Assembly (NCBI GenBank): GCA_043777375.1
Contig: JAYWHX010000038.1
Span: 1 to 64,000, forward strand
Length of the DNA: 64,000 bases
Source: TH-plancto1 sp043777375
GTDB lineage: Bacteria; Planctomycetota; Planctomycetia; Planctomycetales; Planctomycetaceae
Reading direction: 5' to 3'
Below the pieces are notes generated by a model. It was not told the DNA's origin. It saw only the letters and a program-made list of their open reading frames with translations, and searched no databases. Both the position numbers and the translations under genes were made by a program. Positions 28,622-36,571 of the stretch are shown here, one piece after another; positions within the stretch are counted from its first letter, which is position 1, and each line of letters begins with the position of its first letter.

Positions 28622-29301
28622 CTACGCCACAGATCCCGTTGCCGTCCATTCCCGGAGGTTGGGGCAGCGAGATTGTCAGCGTCGGCGGACGAACGTTCGA
28701 TCTGTGGCTCCCGAAAAAGCCGGACGCTTTTCTGGACGATCCAGAAGTCATCGAAGCCAATCGCGTCGACGACTACATGCCCTACTGGGCCACGCTCTGG
28801 CCCGGCGCGAAAATCATGTCACAGGTCATCGACCGCGCTCCTTGGCCCCGCGATGCCGAGCTGCTGGAACTCGGAGCCGGGGTTGGATTGGTCGGACTGG
28901 TTGCTCAGTCACTCGGGAATCGCGTCGTGTTCAGCGACTACGACCCCGTCGCCGTACAAGTCTGCCGTTACAACGCCGTTCGCAACCAGCTGCCCGATCC
29001 GGAAGTCCTCACTCTCGACTGGCGAACCCCTCCGCACAGGACGTTCACCGCGATCGTCGGCTGCGAGGTCACCTACGACCCCAAACTGCACGAGCCACTG
29101 CTTGAGACCTTGGAAGTGATGCTCGACAAATCCGGGATCTGCTGGTTAGGCGATCCCGGTCGCTACTGGTCCAAACAGTTCTTCACCCAAGCCAGCCAAC
29201 GTTTTCGCGTGCGAATTCTTGACCGAGACCTGCGTGAGAGCTCGTTCCCCTCCGACCGGGACTTTCAAATTTTCGAACTCCGCTGGCCTGAGTCCGCGTG
29301 A
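28618..29301 (+). CDS. Class I SAM-dependent methyltransferase (METTL21-like)
   Basis: 227 residues with the Rossmann motif I LELGAGVGLVGL (83-94), acidic loop FSDYDPVAVQVCRYN, and post-motif segment VGCEVTYDP. YWATLWPGAKIMSQ before motif I is typical of the METTL21/protein-lysine methyltransferase-like group. Its ATG overlaps the TolC stop by four bases, indicating translational coupling, so it may modify a component of the export system; that is inference. Small-molecule substrates are equally possible. Confidence 0.82.
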   Translation: MTTPQIPLPSIPGGWGSEIVSVGGRTFDLWLPKKPDAFLDDPEVIEANRVDDYMPYWATLWPGAKIMSQVIDRAPWPRDAELLELGAGVGLVGLVAQSLGNRVVFSDYDPVAVQVCRYNAVRNQLPDPEVLTLDWRTPPHRTFTAIVGCEVTYDPKLHEPLLETLEVMLDKSGICWLGDPGRYWSKQFFTQASQRFRVRILDRDLRESSFPSDRDFQIFELRWPESA

Positions 29302-29532
29302 GACACTCCTCACCATTGAGGCCACCTTTTCCCAACTGCCCAGAAATATCAGTGAGAGGCTTTAGGCTCGCTTGATCGTAGTGCAGGTCCAGCACTCGAT
29401 GCGAAAACGGGATTGACCCCAATCGCGAACTGGCAGTAAAAGCCGCTCATTGACAGGGAATGCTCCCAAGATCGGGAGAGGGCCCGCGCGCTGGCAAGGA
29501 TGCCGCTCGAGTTCATGGACGGGAAACTCACA

Positions 29533-31041
29533 ATGCGCAAAACATACAGCTGGGCACTACTGCTGGGTTTAGTCGGTTGCGGAAGCAGCGATCCGGCTCC
29601 ACAAACAGCTCAGGCACCGGCCCCCAGCGTTGCAGCTCCGGCGGCGACCCCTGCGGGCGCGCCGCAGAAGATCACCGCCGAGCAGGCAGTGACTCTGGCT
29701 CAGGAACTCATTCAGAAACAGGACATCAACACCGCAGTCCAGCTGCTGAACGAGGCGATCCTCGCGAACCCCAAACTGGTCGACGCCTACACAGCACGGG
29801 CTTCACTCCTGGCGGATGCCAAGCTCTACACCAGAGCCATTCAGGACATGGATGCAGTGATTCAACTGCAACCCGAGAACGCCAAGTACCTCAATACGCG
29901 TGGCTATTTCCACTTGCTGCTGCAGAACAACGACGCAGCGATGCAGGACTTTAACCAAGCCATCGCACTCGATCCAAAGTATGCCCAGCCGCTGAACAAT
30001 CGCGGGCTGGTCCGAATCTCTCAAGGAGGATTCCACAAACAGTCTGGTGAACTCGAAAAGGTGGATGGCGAGTTTGCCAAAGCCGTTCATGAGTTTGATG
30101 CCGCACTCCGCATCGATCCGAAATATGTGGATGCTCATAACAACCGGGGCTTCGCGCTGTCGCTCTCGAAGAAGTACGACGAGGCCATCGCCAGCTTCTC
30201 CAAGGCCATCGAGCTGAATGACAAATACGTGAACGCCTGGAATAACCGGGGACAAGCACAAGCCCTGGCAGGTCGCCCCGAAATGGCCATCGCCGATTTC
30301 ACCAAGGCCATCGAACTTCAGCCCGCAACTATGGAGTATCACCAGCAGCGAGCCGATGCCTACCTCGCAGCTGGAAAGCCGGAACTCGCACGGCAGGATT
30401 CCGATCATGTCGCCTGGTCTTACGAGCTGGATGCTCTAAATCGCCAGCTAAACGCCGAGCCAAAGAATCCTGAGAGCTGGGTCGCACGTGGGAATCATCT
30501 CCAGAAAGTCGCCCGCTGGGACGAGGCGGTCCAGAACTACGATGATGCTCTGAAGCTCGATCAAGACTGCACCGATGCACAAGTCGGGCGGGCCATGGTC
30601 CTCTTCCAGCAACAAAAACTGGACGATGCACTGGTCGCCTGCAACACCATCCTCAAGGCCAATCCGAATCGGGATGCCGCGTCACTGCGTGGCGACATTT
30701 TTTTCCAACAGGGAAAGTACGATGCTGCGATTGCTGACTACAAAACCTCCCAGCGATTCGATTCGCAAGTCGCCCAGGCTTACGTGAAGCGGTCCGAACT
30801 CCGCAAGGCCAGCGGTGAGATCCAGCAAGCCAGTGCCGACATGGTCCAAGCCGTCCGCATGGACCCCAGCTTACGAGCCACTTCTCCTGAAGTACCTGTC
30901 GACGAGGCTCCAGCAGCTGTCGCCCCGGGGGCTTTTCCCGTTGAGGCCGTGGATGCGACCCCCATCGAGTCTGCCAGCCCCGTAGCTCCCACTGCGGTCG
31001 AGCCCGCCGCAGTCGAACCTGTGGCCCCCTCCGCTCCGTAA
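29533..31041 (+). CDS. TPR-repeat lipoprotein
   Basis: 502 residues. The N terminus MRKTYSWALLLGLVGC carries a lipobox with C16, followed by a Pro/Ala linker and about nine to ten tetratricopeptide repeats (e.g. AIQDMDAVIQLQPENAKYLN, VDAHNNRGFALSLSKKYDEA). The C terminus is Pro/Ala/Val-rich. TPR proteins scaffold complexes; no partner is indicated by context. I chose ATG 29533 because it begins the signal peptide; ATG 29500 would add eleven polar residues. Confidence 0.85.
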   Translation: MRKTYSWALLLGLVGCGSSDPAPQTAQAPAPSVAAPAATPAGAPQKITAEQAVTLAQELIQKQDINTAVQLLNEAILANPKLVDAYTARASLLADAKLYTRAIQDMDAVIQLQPENAKYLNTRGYFHLLLQNNDAAMQDFNQAIALDPKYAQPLNNRGLVRISQGGFHKQSGELEKVDGEFAKAVHEFDAALRIDPKYVDAHNNRGFALSLSKKYDEAIASFSKAIELNDKYVNAWNNRGQAQALAGRPEMAIADFTKAIELQPATMEYHQQRADAYLAAGKPELARQDSDHVAWSYELDALNRQLNAEPKNPESWVARGNHLQKVARWDEAVQNYDDALKLDQDCTDAQVGRAMVLFQQQKLDDALVACNTILKANPNRDAASLRGDIFFQQGKYDAAIADYKTSQRFDSQVAQAYVKRSELRKASGEIQQASADMVQAVRMDPSLRATSPEVPVDEAPAAVAPGAFPVEAVDATPIESASPVAPTAVEPAAVEPVAPSAP

Positions 31042-31652
31042 TCTGCTGCACAAGTCAATCAATCCGAATCCCCTCACAGCCTCGCGGCCAAACCGCGAGG
31101 CTGTGGTCATTGATAGGCATTGGTTTCTTCAGTGGTCTCATACTTCGCGATCGAACAATACCCTCATCCAGTCAGCGGCACGGCGCTAGCCCCCGGTTCC
31201 CCTCACCGCACATCAACCACAGAACTGGGGGCAACCGGCATGCCGGTCAACCATGTCGGTGAAAAAGAAACGATGTTGAACAAGAGGGACGAAGTGACTT
31301 GCAAAGTGCTCATGTCACGACAGCGAAAAGACAATACTCCGCAGACTCATGACTGCAAACTCCACCTCGCCTGATTTCAATTCGTGCGATTCTTACGCTT
31401 TGGGATCGCAAAACTCGCTCGTCATGCTGTAAGTAAATCGCCTTCGCTTCGTACATCTTGTGAGACGGTATGAGCCGCTTGATCTTGAAGATCGCGGGGC
31501 TCAGCGTCTGTCCTTCGCGCACCCGCCACGGATAGGTTTAACCAGTCCACACTCGCGAACTGTTGTTTTCGTTCGATTGAGGTTTGGACTAATCCCATCG
31601 CTTTCATCCGTGGACCCGCGTCCCCTGGGTCATGATACTTCGGAGCACTGAC
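31042..31652. other. 611-base region without a supported gene
   Basis: Holds the hairpin at 31075-31105 and a partial palindrome around 31187-31245 (GCTAGCCCCCGGTT ... AACTGGGGGCAACCGG). Short open frames here have no recognisable domain and poor coding character. It may contain the promoter of the terminase cassette. Confidence 0.5.
31075..31105 (+). terminator. Strong hairpin after the TPR gene
   Basis: CACAGCCTCGCGG and CCGCGAGGCTGTG form a 13-bp perfect stem with a five-base loop, 34 bases after the TPR stop. There is no T-tract downstream, so it is only a probable terminator or an mRNA-protecting structure. Confidence 0.55.
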
Positions 31653-31955
31653 ATGTCTGTCGCACGTCGTAATGGAACCAAAGTTGTTCTGCCTCGCACT
31701 GGAGCCGATGAATTCTGGCAGTTGGTTCACGATCACTTTGCCAACGCGGATGAACGCAAATGGAGATATCTCGCGATGCTGGCTCTTCGGGAGAATGCCG
31801 GCTGGCCGCTTGATCGGATCGGCAATGTCTTCGGCCATCCGAAAGGCCATGTGACCCGCTGCCTGGCCCGGATCAAGCAGGAGATGCGGCTCACCTTTCA
31901 CGCCGAGCCCGAGTTCCTCGACTCGCCGGATGAGGAAGTGGAACAAGCTGCGTGA
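31653..31955 (+). CDS. Small helix-turn-helix protein
   Basis: 100 residues, basic N terminus, with a central HTH-like stretch GWPLDRIGNVFGHPKGHVTR and a C-terminal acidic tail. GGAG precedes ATG 31653 by eight bases. It opens the phage-derived cassette, with a ParB-like gene 140 bases downstream, which suggests a DNA-binding regulator or terminase accessory. The specific family was not recognised. Confidence 0.6.
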   Translation: MSVARRNGTKVVLPRTGADEFWQLVHDHFANADERKWRYLAMLALRENAGWPLDRIGNVFGHPKGHVTRCLARIKQEMRLTFHAEPEFLDSPDEEVEQAA

Positions 31956-32051
31956 GTGGAAGTTTTCAGTCTTCAGTTCAAAGCTCGGGCCTGGCCACCC
32001 CGGGCTTTCCATCGGTCGCTCGCCTAGCGATCAGCTAGAGGAGAGGGAACG

Positions 32052-32088
<37 letters not shown>

Positions 32089-32095
32089 TCTCCCT

Positions 32096-32668
32096 ATGCA
32101 TATCCAATCGATCTCCATCGCTGCTCTCAAGCCCGCGCCCTACAACCCCCGGCTGACGCTGAAGCCGGGGGATAAACGCTGGAAGAAGTTGGAACGCTCG
32201 CTGAGCGAGTTCGACCTGGTCCAGCCAATCGTGTGGAATCAACGGACCGGCCACATCGTCGGCGGCCATCAGCGTTGTGAAGTGCTGCGGCACTCGGGCC
32301 GTACCGAGGTCGATTGCGTGGTGCTCGATATCCCATTGAGTCGCGAGAAGGCCCTCAACGTCGCTCTCAATAACTCCGAGGTCGGCGGCGACTGGGATGC
32401 CACCAAACTGATGGCCCTCGTCGAGGATCTGGCTGACTCGCCTGACATCGACCCCACTTTGACCGGGTTCGACGAACACCAACTTCGCAGCTTCCAGTTT
32501 GAGCCAGCTCCGCCTCCCGCCGAGGAGGTTGAGGACACCCCGGCTTCGAACAACGTCATCGCCACATTGGAGATTCCCTACGCCCGTTGGGCTGCCATGC
32601 GTGAGAGCCTTGACGATCTCATCGGTGAAGAACCGACCGTACGCCTGCACATCAAGCTCCCGGACTAA
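32096..32668 (+). CDS. ParB N-terminal domain protein
   Basis: 190 residues. The ParB/Srx fold runs over about 1-95: ALKPAPYNPRLTLKPGD, LVQPIVWNQRTGHIVGGHQR and VVLDIPLSREKALNVALNN. GGHQR corresponds to the conserved CTP/nucleotide-binding GxxR-type box. No central HTH of chromosomal ParB is present, and no parA is nearby, so it is a phage-type ParB-like protein, often linked to terminases or DNA modification, rather than a segregation protein. The C terminus may contact partner proteins. Confidence 0.82.
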   Translation: MHIQSISIAALKPAPYNPRLTLKPGDKRWKKLERSLSEFDLVQPIVWNQRTGHIVGGHQRCEVLRHSGRTEVDCVVLDIPLSREKALNVALNNSEVGGDWDATKLMALVEDLADSPDIDPTLTGFDEHQLRSFQFEPAPPPAEEVEDTPASNNVIATLEIPYARWAAMRESLDDLIGEEPTVRLHIKLPD

Positions 32669-32674
32669 CTCGTA

Positions 32675-32696
32675 GGACGGGCACATTTGCCCGTCC
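32675..32696. repeat. Perfect 9-bp palindrome after the parB-like gene
   Basis: GGACGGGCA-CATT-TGCCCGTCC, seven bases after the stop codon. A related partial copy (GACGGGCAAGAGTGCCCATC) occurs at about 52974-52993 beside the symporter gene. Confidence 0.7.
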
Positions 32697-32831
32697 GTGC
32701 TTCCCATGCTTCGCGGAGATGCGGTCCCCAGCTGCCATCCCAGTCGCGGCCAGCCAGACGGATTCCTGTCGTTCAACCGTACTCTGACTTCCAGCCCCAG
32801 GCTCTCGGCCCTGGCCCCCAGGCTTCCCTCC

Positions 32832-33224
32832 ATGCTCCTCACCGTCACCTATCCTGTTCTCCCGAAACGGAACTCCGTGCGGGCCTCACTCGTGATGGAC
32901 CACTTTGGGATCAGTCCTGACTCCACCGAGCATGTCCTCGCTCGCGATCTGGAGGTGCCTCTCCAACCCGGCGATGTCGTGCTCTTCACCGGAGCGAGCG
33001 GTTCCGGCAAATCATCGCTCTTGAAAGCTGTACTACGACAATTGGAAGTGGCCAGTCAATCGACCGAGGAAGTTTCACCACGGAGGCACGGAGGCACGGA
33101 GAAGAACAGAGCCGAGGCTTTTGCTTCCCAACCTCAGCCGACTGACTCACCACCTGAACTCTCACCGACCAAAGACTCCCCCTCCGTGTCTCCGTGTCTC
33201 CGTGTCTCCGTGCCTCCGTGGTGA
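32832..33224 (+). pseudogene. Fragment 1: Walker A half of the ATPase
   Basis: MLLTVTYPVLPKRNSVRASL leads to VVLFTGASGSGKSSLLKAVL, a complete Walker A, and then runs into translated repeat sequence and stops at the end of the repeat's right arm. Confidence 0.65.
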
Positions 33225-33225
33225 A
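33074..33225. repeat. Palindromic CCACGGAGGCACGGAG repeat inside the ATPase gene
   Basis: Left arm 33074-33104 (TTCACCACGGAGGCACGGAG...) and right arm 33182-33225 (...CTCCGTGCCTCCGTGGTGAA) are complementary, with tandem CTCCGTGT units in the right arm. The 152-bp unit separates Walker A from the rest of the ATPase and changes the frame. Confidence 0.85.
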
Positions 33226-33678
33226 TCCGCCTCTTCCGCAGAGACCTGGACTCTTCCTGTCGCTCAACCACTGCTCATCGACCTCCCCAGCCAGAACCTG
33301 GGCACCAAGACCCTCGTCGATGCGATCCCACTTCCATTCACAGAGGCTCTTCAGCTGCTCGCCATGTGCGGACTCGGTGAGGCCCCGCTGCTGCTGCGAA
33401 CTCCGCAGGAACTCTCCGAAGGCCAACGCTACCGCTTTGCCCTGGCCCTCGCGGTCGCACACAAGCCTCGCTGGATTGTGGCCGACGAGTTCACCGCAGT
33501 TCTTGATCGCACAACCGCGAAGGTGATTGCCTACAACGTCCGCCGATTGGCCGATCGATACGGGATCGGGTTCCTACTCGCAACGGCACAAGACGACATC
33601 GCAGCGGATCTGTCGTCGGATCTCACCGTGACATGCGACCTCGATAGGCGAATGACAGTGACTCTTGGGCAGAACGTG

Positions 33679-33696
33679 GCAGACAGGAATGTCTGC
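33679..33696. repeat. Small palindrome in the ATPase-GNAT linker
   Basis: GCAGACA-GGAA-TGTCTGC, with GTG and CAC just outside extending the pairing. It is a second repeat-like insertion in the same gene. Confidence 0.65.
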
Positions 33697-33735
33697 ACCA
33701 CTTCCGACTCCCCGCATTCCCTCCACGCTCCTCGT

Positions 33736-33744
33736 AAAAAAAAA
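33736..33744 (+). other. A9 homopolymer at the frame change between ATPase and GNAT parts
   Basis: Nine consecutive A in the frame AAA AAA AAA GAC. One extra A, or a -1 slip, continues directly into AGA CCC GCG ATC TCC and the GNAT domain. It may be slippage-prone, a mutation, or a sequencing error. Confidence 0.7.
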
Positions 33745-33845
33745 GACCCGCGATCTCCTTCCACCGCGATCTCTGGCACAGCACCGCCACCCGTTGCGAC
33801 TGGCCGTATTTCGCTCGGTGGCATTACCGCAGCCACCACATTGGG

Positions 33846-34346
33846 TTGATGAAGTTCGGGGTGTTGCTGTGGCACCTCGATCAGCCGATCGGCATCTGCA
33901 TCTTCGTCGCCCCTCCGCGATCGCTGAAGCCACGCAACCAGTTCTTCGGACATCGAGGCGGGTGGAATCGCGCTTCGATGCTCGCCCTGAACAAACAACT
34001 CGTCACGTTGCAGCGTGTCGTGATTCACCCCGCGTATCGGGGGGCGGGCTTGGCCTCAGCCTTCGTCAGAAAGGCCTGCGAGCTGTGCCCGTCCCCCTGG
34101 ATCGAAACGATGAGTCAGATGGGGCAGATTCACCCCTTCTTTGAATCCGCTGGATTTCAGCGAGTCGGCGTGATCTCGGTCCAATCGGAATCACGAGAGA
34201 CCCATTCCCGCATCTTTGGAGGACGACGTCGTGGAACGCAAGCTCTCGTCACGGAAGAAACCTTCCTCAAAAGCCGTTACGCCCACCCGGTCTACTACAT
34301 CCTCGACAACCGAAGAGTTTGCGAAGCCCAAGCACCGGCGACCTAA
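33846..34346 (+). pseudogene. Fragment 3: GNAT acetyltransferase-like domain
   Basis: The frame is open from 33736 and carries DWPYFARWHYRSHHIGLMKF before the first possible start, so the domain is truncated if translated from 33846 or 33849. LQRVVIHPAYRGAGLASAFV is GNAT motif A (Q/RxxGxG/A). FESAGFQRVGV follows near the C terminus. Confidence 0.65.
34218..34223 (+). promoter_or_regulatory. Ribosome binding site of the terminase small-subunit-like gene
   Basis: GGAGGA, seven bases before GTG 34231. It selects that GTG rather than TTG 34216. Confidence 0.65.
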
Positions 34347-34956
34347 AGACTCCGCGAATGACGCCGGACTCTCCGAGTCCGGCGGAACAGCTGTCCCCGC
34401 AACAACCGACTCTCAAGCTCCAGCCAGTGCAGCGATCCTCTCGCGGACACGGCGGCCGGCCATGCGGAAGCGGACAACACCAGACTCGGAGAGTCCGGAA
34501 ACTCTAACTGACCCTCCCGAAGTGCCGCCCCCCTGTCTGCTCCCCACCACCGACGAGGTCATCGTCCTCTCTCGCAAACAGCAGGACGAATATCTGACCC
34601 TGCTCACCAAGGGAGCCTCCGCAGCTGCGGCCTGTCAGAAGCTCGGCATTTCGATCACCGCGCTGCTGGTCACCATGGAGCAGTTTCCCAAGTTCCGCAC
34701 CCGTGCGGTCGGCGTCTCGGATGTCCTCAGCCAGAACGTCGCCGCCCAGCTCTATCAGACCGCGATGAAGGGCAGCGTCACTGCGCAGACGTTCTACCTG
34801 CGCAATCAGCCACCGCCTGAGTGGCCCGAAGACGAGCCTTCGACATCTGCAACTGCCTCGAAAGTCGATGCGAATGAGATCAGCGACGAGCGTCTCGCGT
34901 CATTTGTCGTTGCCACTCGAAAAAAGAAGGCCGCCAAGTCGGACCGTTCTGACTGA
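34231..34956 (+). CDS. Terminase small subunit-like protein
   Basis: 241 residues. The first ~100 are Lys/Arg/Ser/Pro-rich and disordered-looking. A helical DNA-binding part follows: LSRKQQDEYLTLLTKGASAA, ACQKLGISITALLVTMEQFP, then NVAAQLYQTAMKGSVTAQTF and YLRNQPPPEW, a layout of HTH_7-like and small-terminase proteins. A GTG start with GGAGGA was chosen. It overlaps the end of the acetyltransferase frame and is followed by the large-subunit gene, the normal phage order. Small subunits recognise the packaging site and deliver DNA to the large subunit. Confidence 0.72.
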   Translation: MERKLSSRKKPSSKAVTPTRSTTSSTTEEFAKPKHRRPKDSANDAGLSESGGTAVPATTDSQAPASAAILSRTRRPAMRKRTTPDSESPETLTDPPEVPPPCLLPTTDEVIVLSRKQQDEYLTLLTKGASAAAACQKLGISITALLVTMEQFPKFRTRAVGVSDVLSQNVAAQLYQTAMKGSVTAQTFYLRNQPPPEWPEDEPSTSATASKVDANEISDERLASFVVATRKKKAAKSDRSD

Positions 34957-35014
34957 AGAGTTTCTTGCGGCGACTTCTTCCCTGGCTGGTCACGGGTCTC
35001 TGGAGTCGAAATCG

Positions 35015-36550
35015 ATGGACGGTCTTCCAGAGTCGCTCTCCCCAAGCACTCGCATTTGTCTCATCGACGAGACCCGACGACACGTGTTGTCGCACCCAGC
35101 GTTCTTCCGAGACTTTCTACTTCTCCATGCGACGCCCGAACAAGTGCTGGCCGACGAGATCCAACCGTGGCAGACTGCGGACTTCACGGCCCTTGACCCG
35201 GCATGGTGTCGATTGGCATGTGTCCCGTTCGATCACGAGGTTGCTGTTCGCCGGGCCTACATCGAACGCCCACGCGGACACTCCAAGACGAGCGACATGG
35301 CCGCGCAGATCGCCTGGATTCTGCTCGCAGCACGCACAGCTGTGATCGGTGTCGCCGCTGCAGCCGACCGCGAGCAAGCGGGATTGCTACTCGCCGCGAT
35401 CAAGAGACTGGCTGCATTGAACCCCACGGTCTCGCAGGACCTGACCTTTGTCGAGGGAGCTGTTCGGAATGCGCGGACGGGCAGCCGCCTTGATCTGATC
35501 TCCTCGGATGTCGGTTCGTCTTATGGCATCCTCCCGGACTTCGTGATCTGTGATGAGTTAACCCATTGGCCCGGTCCCGAACTCTGGTACTCGCTCCTCT
35601 CGTCCGCCGCCAAGAAACCCGACTGCGTGCTGGTTGTCCTGACCAACGCTGGCGTCGGGCGCGGGTGGCAGTGGGAGGTTCGCGAAAACGCCAGCCAGTC
35701 GCCGGACTGGTACTTTCATTCGCTCGATGGCCCGCAGGCTCCGTGGATTACCGAGCGGAGTCTGACGGAGCAAAAATCTCTACTCCCCCCAGCTGTCTAC
35801 GAACGACTGTGGATGAACCGCTGGCAGCACTCCGATGGCGAGTTCGTCAGCTTGGCCGAGGCGGAGAGCTGCATCGATTCCGCGTTGGTTCGTGCCGACT
35901 GCGGCCAAGCGGGAACGCAGTATGTGGCCGCCATCGACTATGCCGAGAAGCACGACTTCACAGTCGGAGTGATTTGCCATCTCGCAGGCGACCGCATCGT
36001 GGTCGACCGCTTGGATGTTGTGCGTCCCTCACCGCTGTGCCCGACGCCCACAGCTTGGGTCGAACGCTGGATTGAGCGGGCCGCAGCTCAGTTCTCCTCG
36101 ATCCGTTTTGTCATCGACGAATATCAGCTGCTCTCGACGATCCAAAAGTTGGAGACGACGTACTCGATTAAGCGGTTCAAATTCCTAGGTGGGCAAGGGA
36201 ACCATGCCCTCGCCCTGCACCTGCGGCAGATGATCCTGCAACGGAAGCTGGCTTGGTATCCGGGTTGTGGGAGCTACCCGGCAGCGGCGTGTGATTTGTG
36301 GAATGATGACACTCCATACGACGCTGGGATCGATCGGGATGACCTCGCGACAGAGCTTTCGAGTTTGCTGCTCAAGCAAAGCAGTTCCGGTCGCGTGCGC
36401 ATCGACCACCGGTCCGACGGCATCCATCACGATGACCGATCATTCGCACTCGGAGCAGCGTGCCTGGAACTCGTCGACACGCCACACGCCAGCCCGACGA
36501 TTCTAGAAATCACCGGCCCTAACCCCGATGGCGGCTTTGCGTGGCTGTAG
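35015..36550 (+). CDS. Phage terminase large subunit-like protein
   Basis: 511 residues. The ATPase half has a Walker A-like RPRGHSKT, followed by TAVIGVAAAADREQA and Walker B FVICDELTHW. The nuclease half has the acidic residues of the RNase H fold: YVAAIDYAEKHDFTVGVI, RFVIDEYQLL, and IHHDDRSFALGAA. All look intact, so the protein may still be active. The start is uncertain: ATG 35015 has GGAG upstream, but an ATG at 34868 is in frame and would overlap the small-subunit gene. No portal, protease or capsid gene follows; the next gene is on the other strand. Confidence 0.82.
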   Translation: MDGLPESLSPSTRICLIDETRRHVLSHPAFFRDFLLLHATPEQVLADEIQPWQTADFTALDPAWCRLACVPFDHEVAVRRAYIERPRGHSKTSDMAAQIAWILLAARTAVIGVAAAADREQAGLLLAAIKRLAALNPTVSQDLTFVEGAVRNARTGSRLDLISSDVGSSYGILPDFVICDELTHWPGPELWYSLLSSAAKKPDCVLVVLTNAGVGRGWQWEVRENASQSPDWYFHSLDGPQAPWITERSLTEQKSLLPPAVYERLWMNRWQHSDGEFVSLAEAESCIDSALVRADCGQAGTQYVAAIDYAEKHDFTVGVICHLAGDRIVVDRLDVVRPSPLCPTPTAWVERWIERAAAQFSSIRFVIDEYQLLSTIQKLETTYSIKRFKFLGGQGNHALALHLRQMILQRKLAWYPGCGSYPAAACDLWNDDTPYDAGIDRDDLATELSSLLLKQSSSGRVRIDHRSDGIHHDDRSFALGAACLELVDTPHASPTILEITGPNPDGGFAWL

Positions 36551-36571
36551 AGAATTGGCAACGCCACAGCC

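Larger units (their letters stand above)
33121..33849 (+). pseudogene. Fragment 2: signature and Walker B half of the ATPase
   Basis: The genuine part starts near 33228 (SASSAETWTLPVAQPLLIDL) and runs to about 33660 (DLSSDLTVTCDLDRRMTV). Before it is repeat sequence, after it are a second small palindrome (33679-33696) and out-of-frame translation past the A9 tract. ATG 33121 lies in the repeat and is not the original start. Confidence 0.6.
32832..34346 (+). pseudogene. Broken ABC-type ATPase / GNAT acetyltransferase fusion (COG2401-like)
   Basis: Three pieces in different frames reconstruct one gene. Piece 1 (32832-33224) has Walker A TGASGSGKSS. Piece 2 (to 33849) has the signature-like LSEGQRYRFALA and Walker B WIVADEF. 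Piece 3 reads DWPYFARWHYRSHHIG from about 33798, in frame with the acetyltransferase part HPAYRGAGLASAFVRKA, ending at 34346. The first break coincides with a palindromic insertion (33074-33225), the second with an A9 tract (33736-33744), where a -1 shift would join the frames. COG2401 is described as an ABC ATPase fused to a predicted acetyltransferase. Its C-terminal end overlaps the terminase small-subunit-like gene by about 116 bases. Confidence 0.72.

Noticed and set aside
31422..32012. 196-codon minus-strand frame before the terminase cassette
   Set aside because: Opposite the HTH gene; no family, no ribosome binding site, weak coding character.
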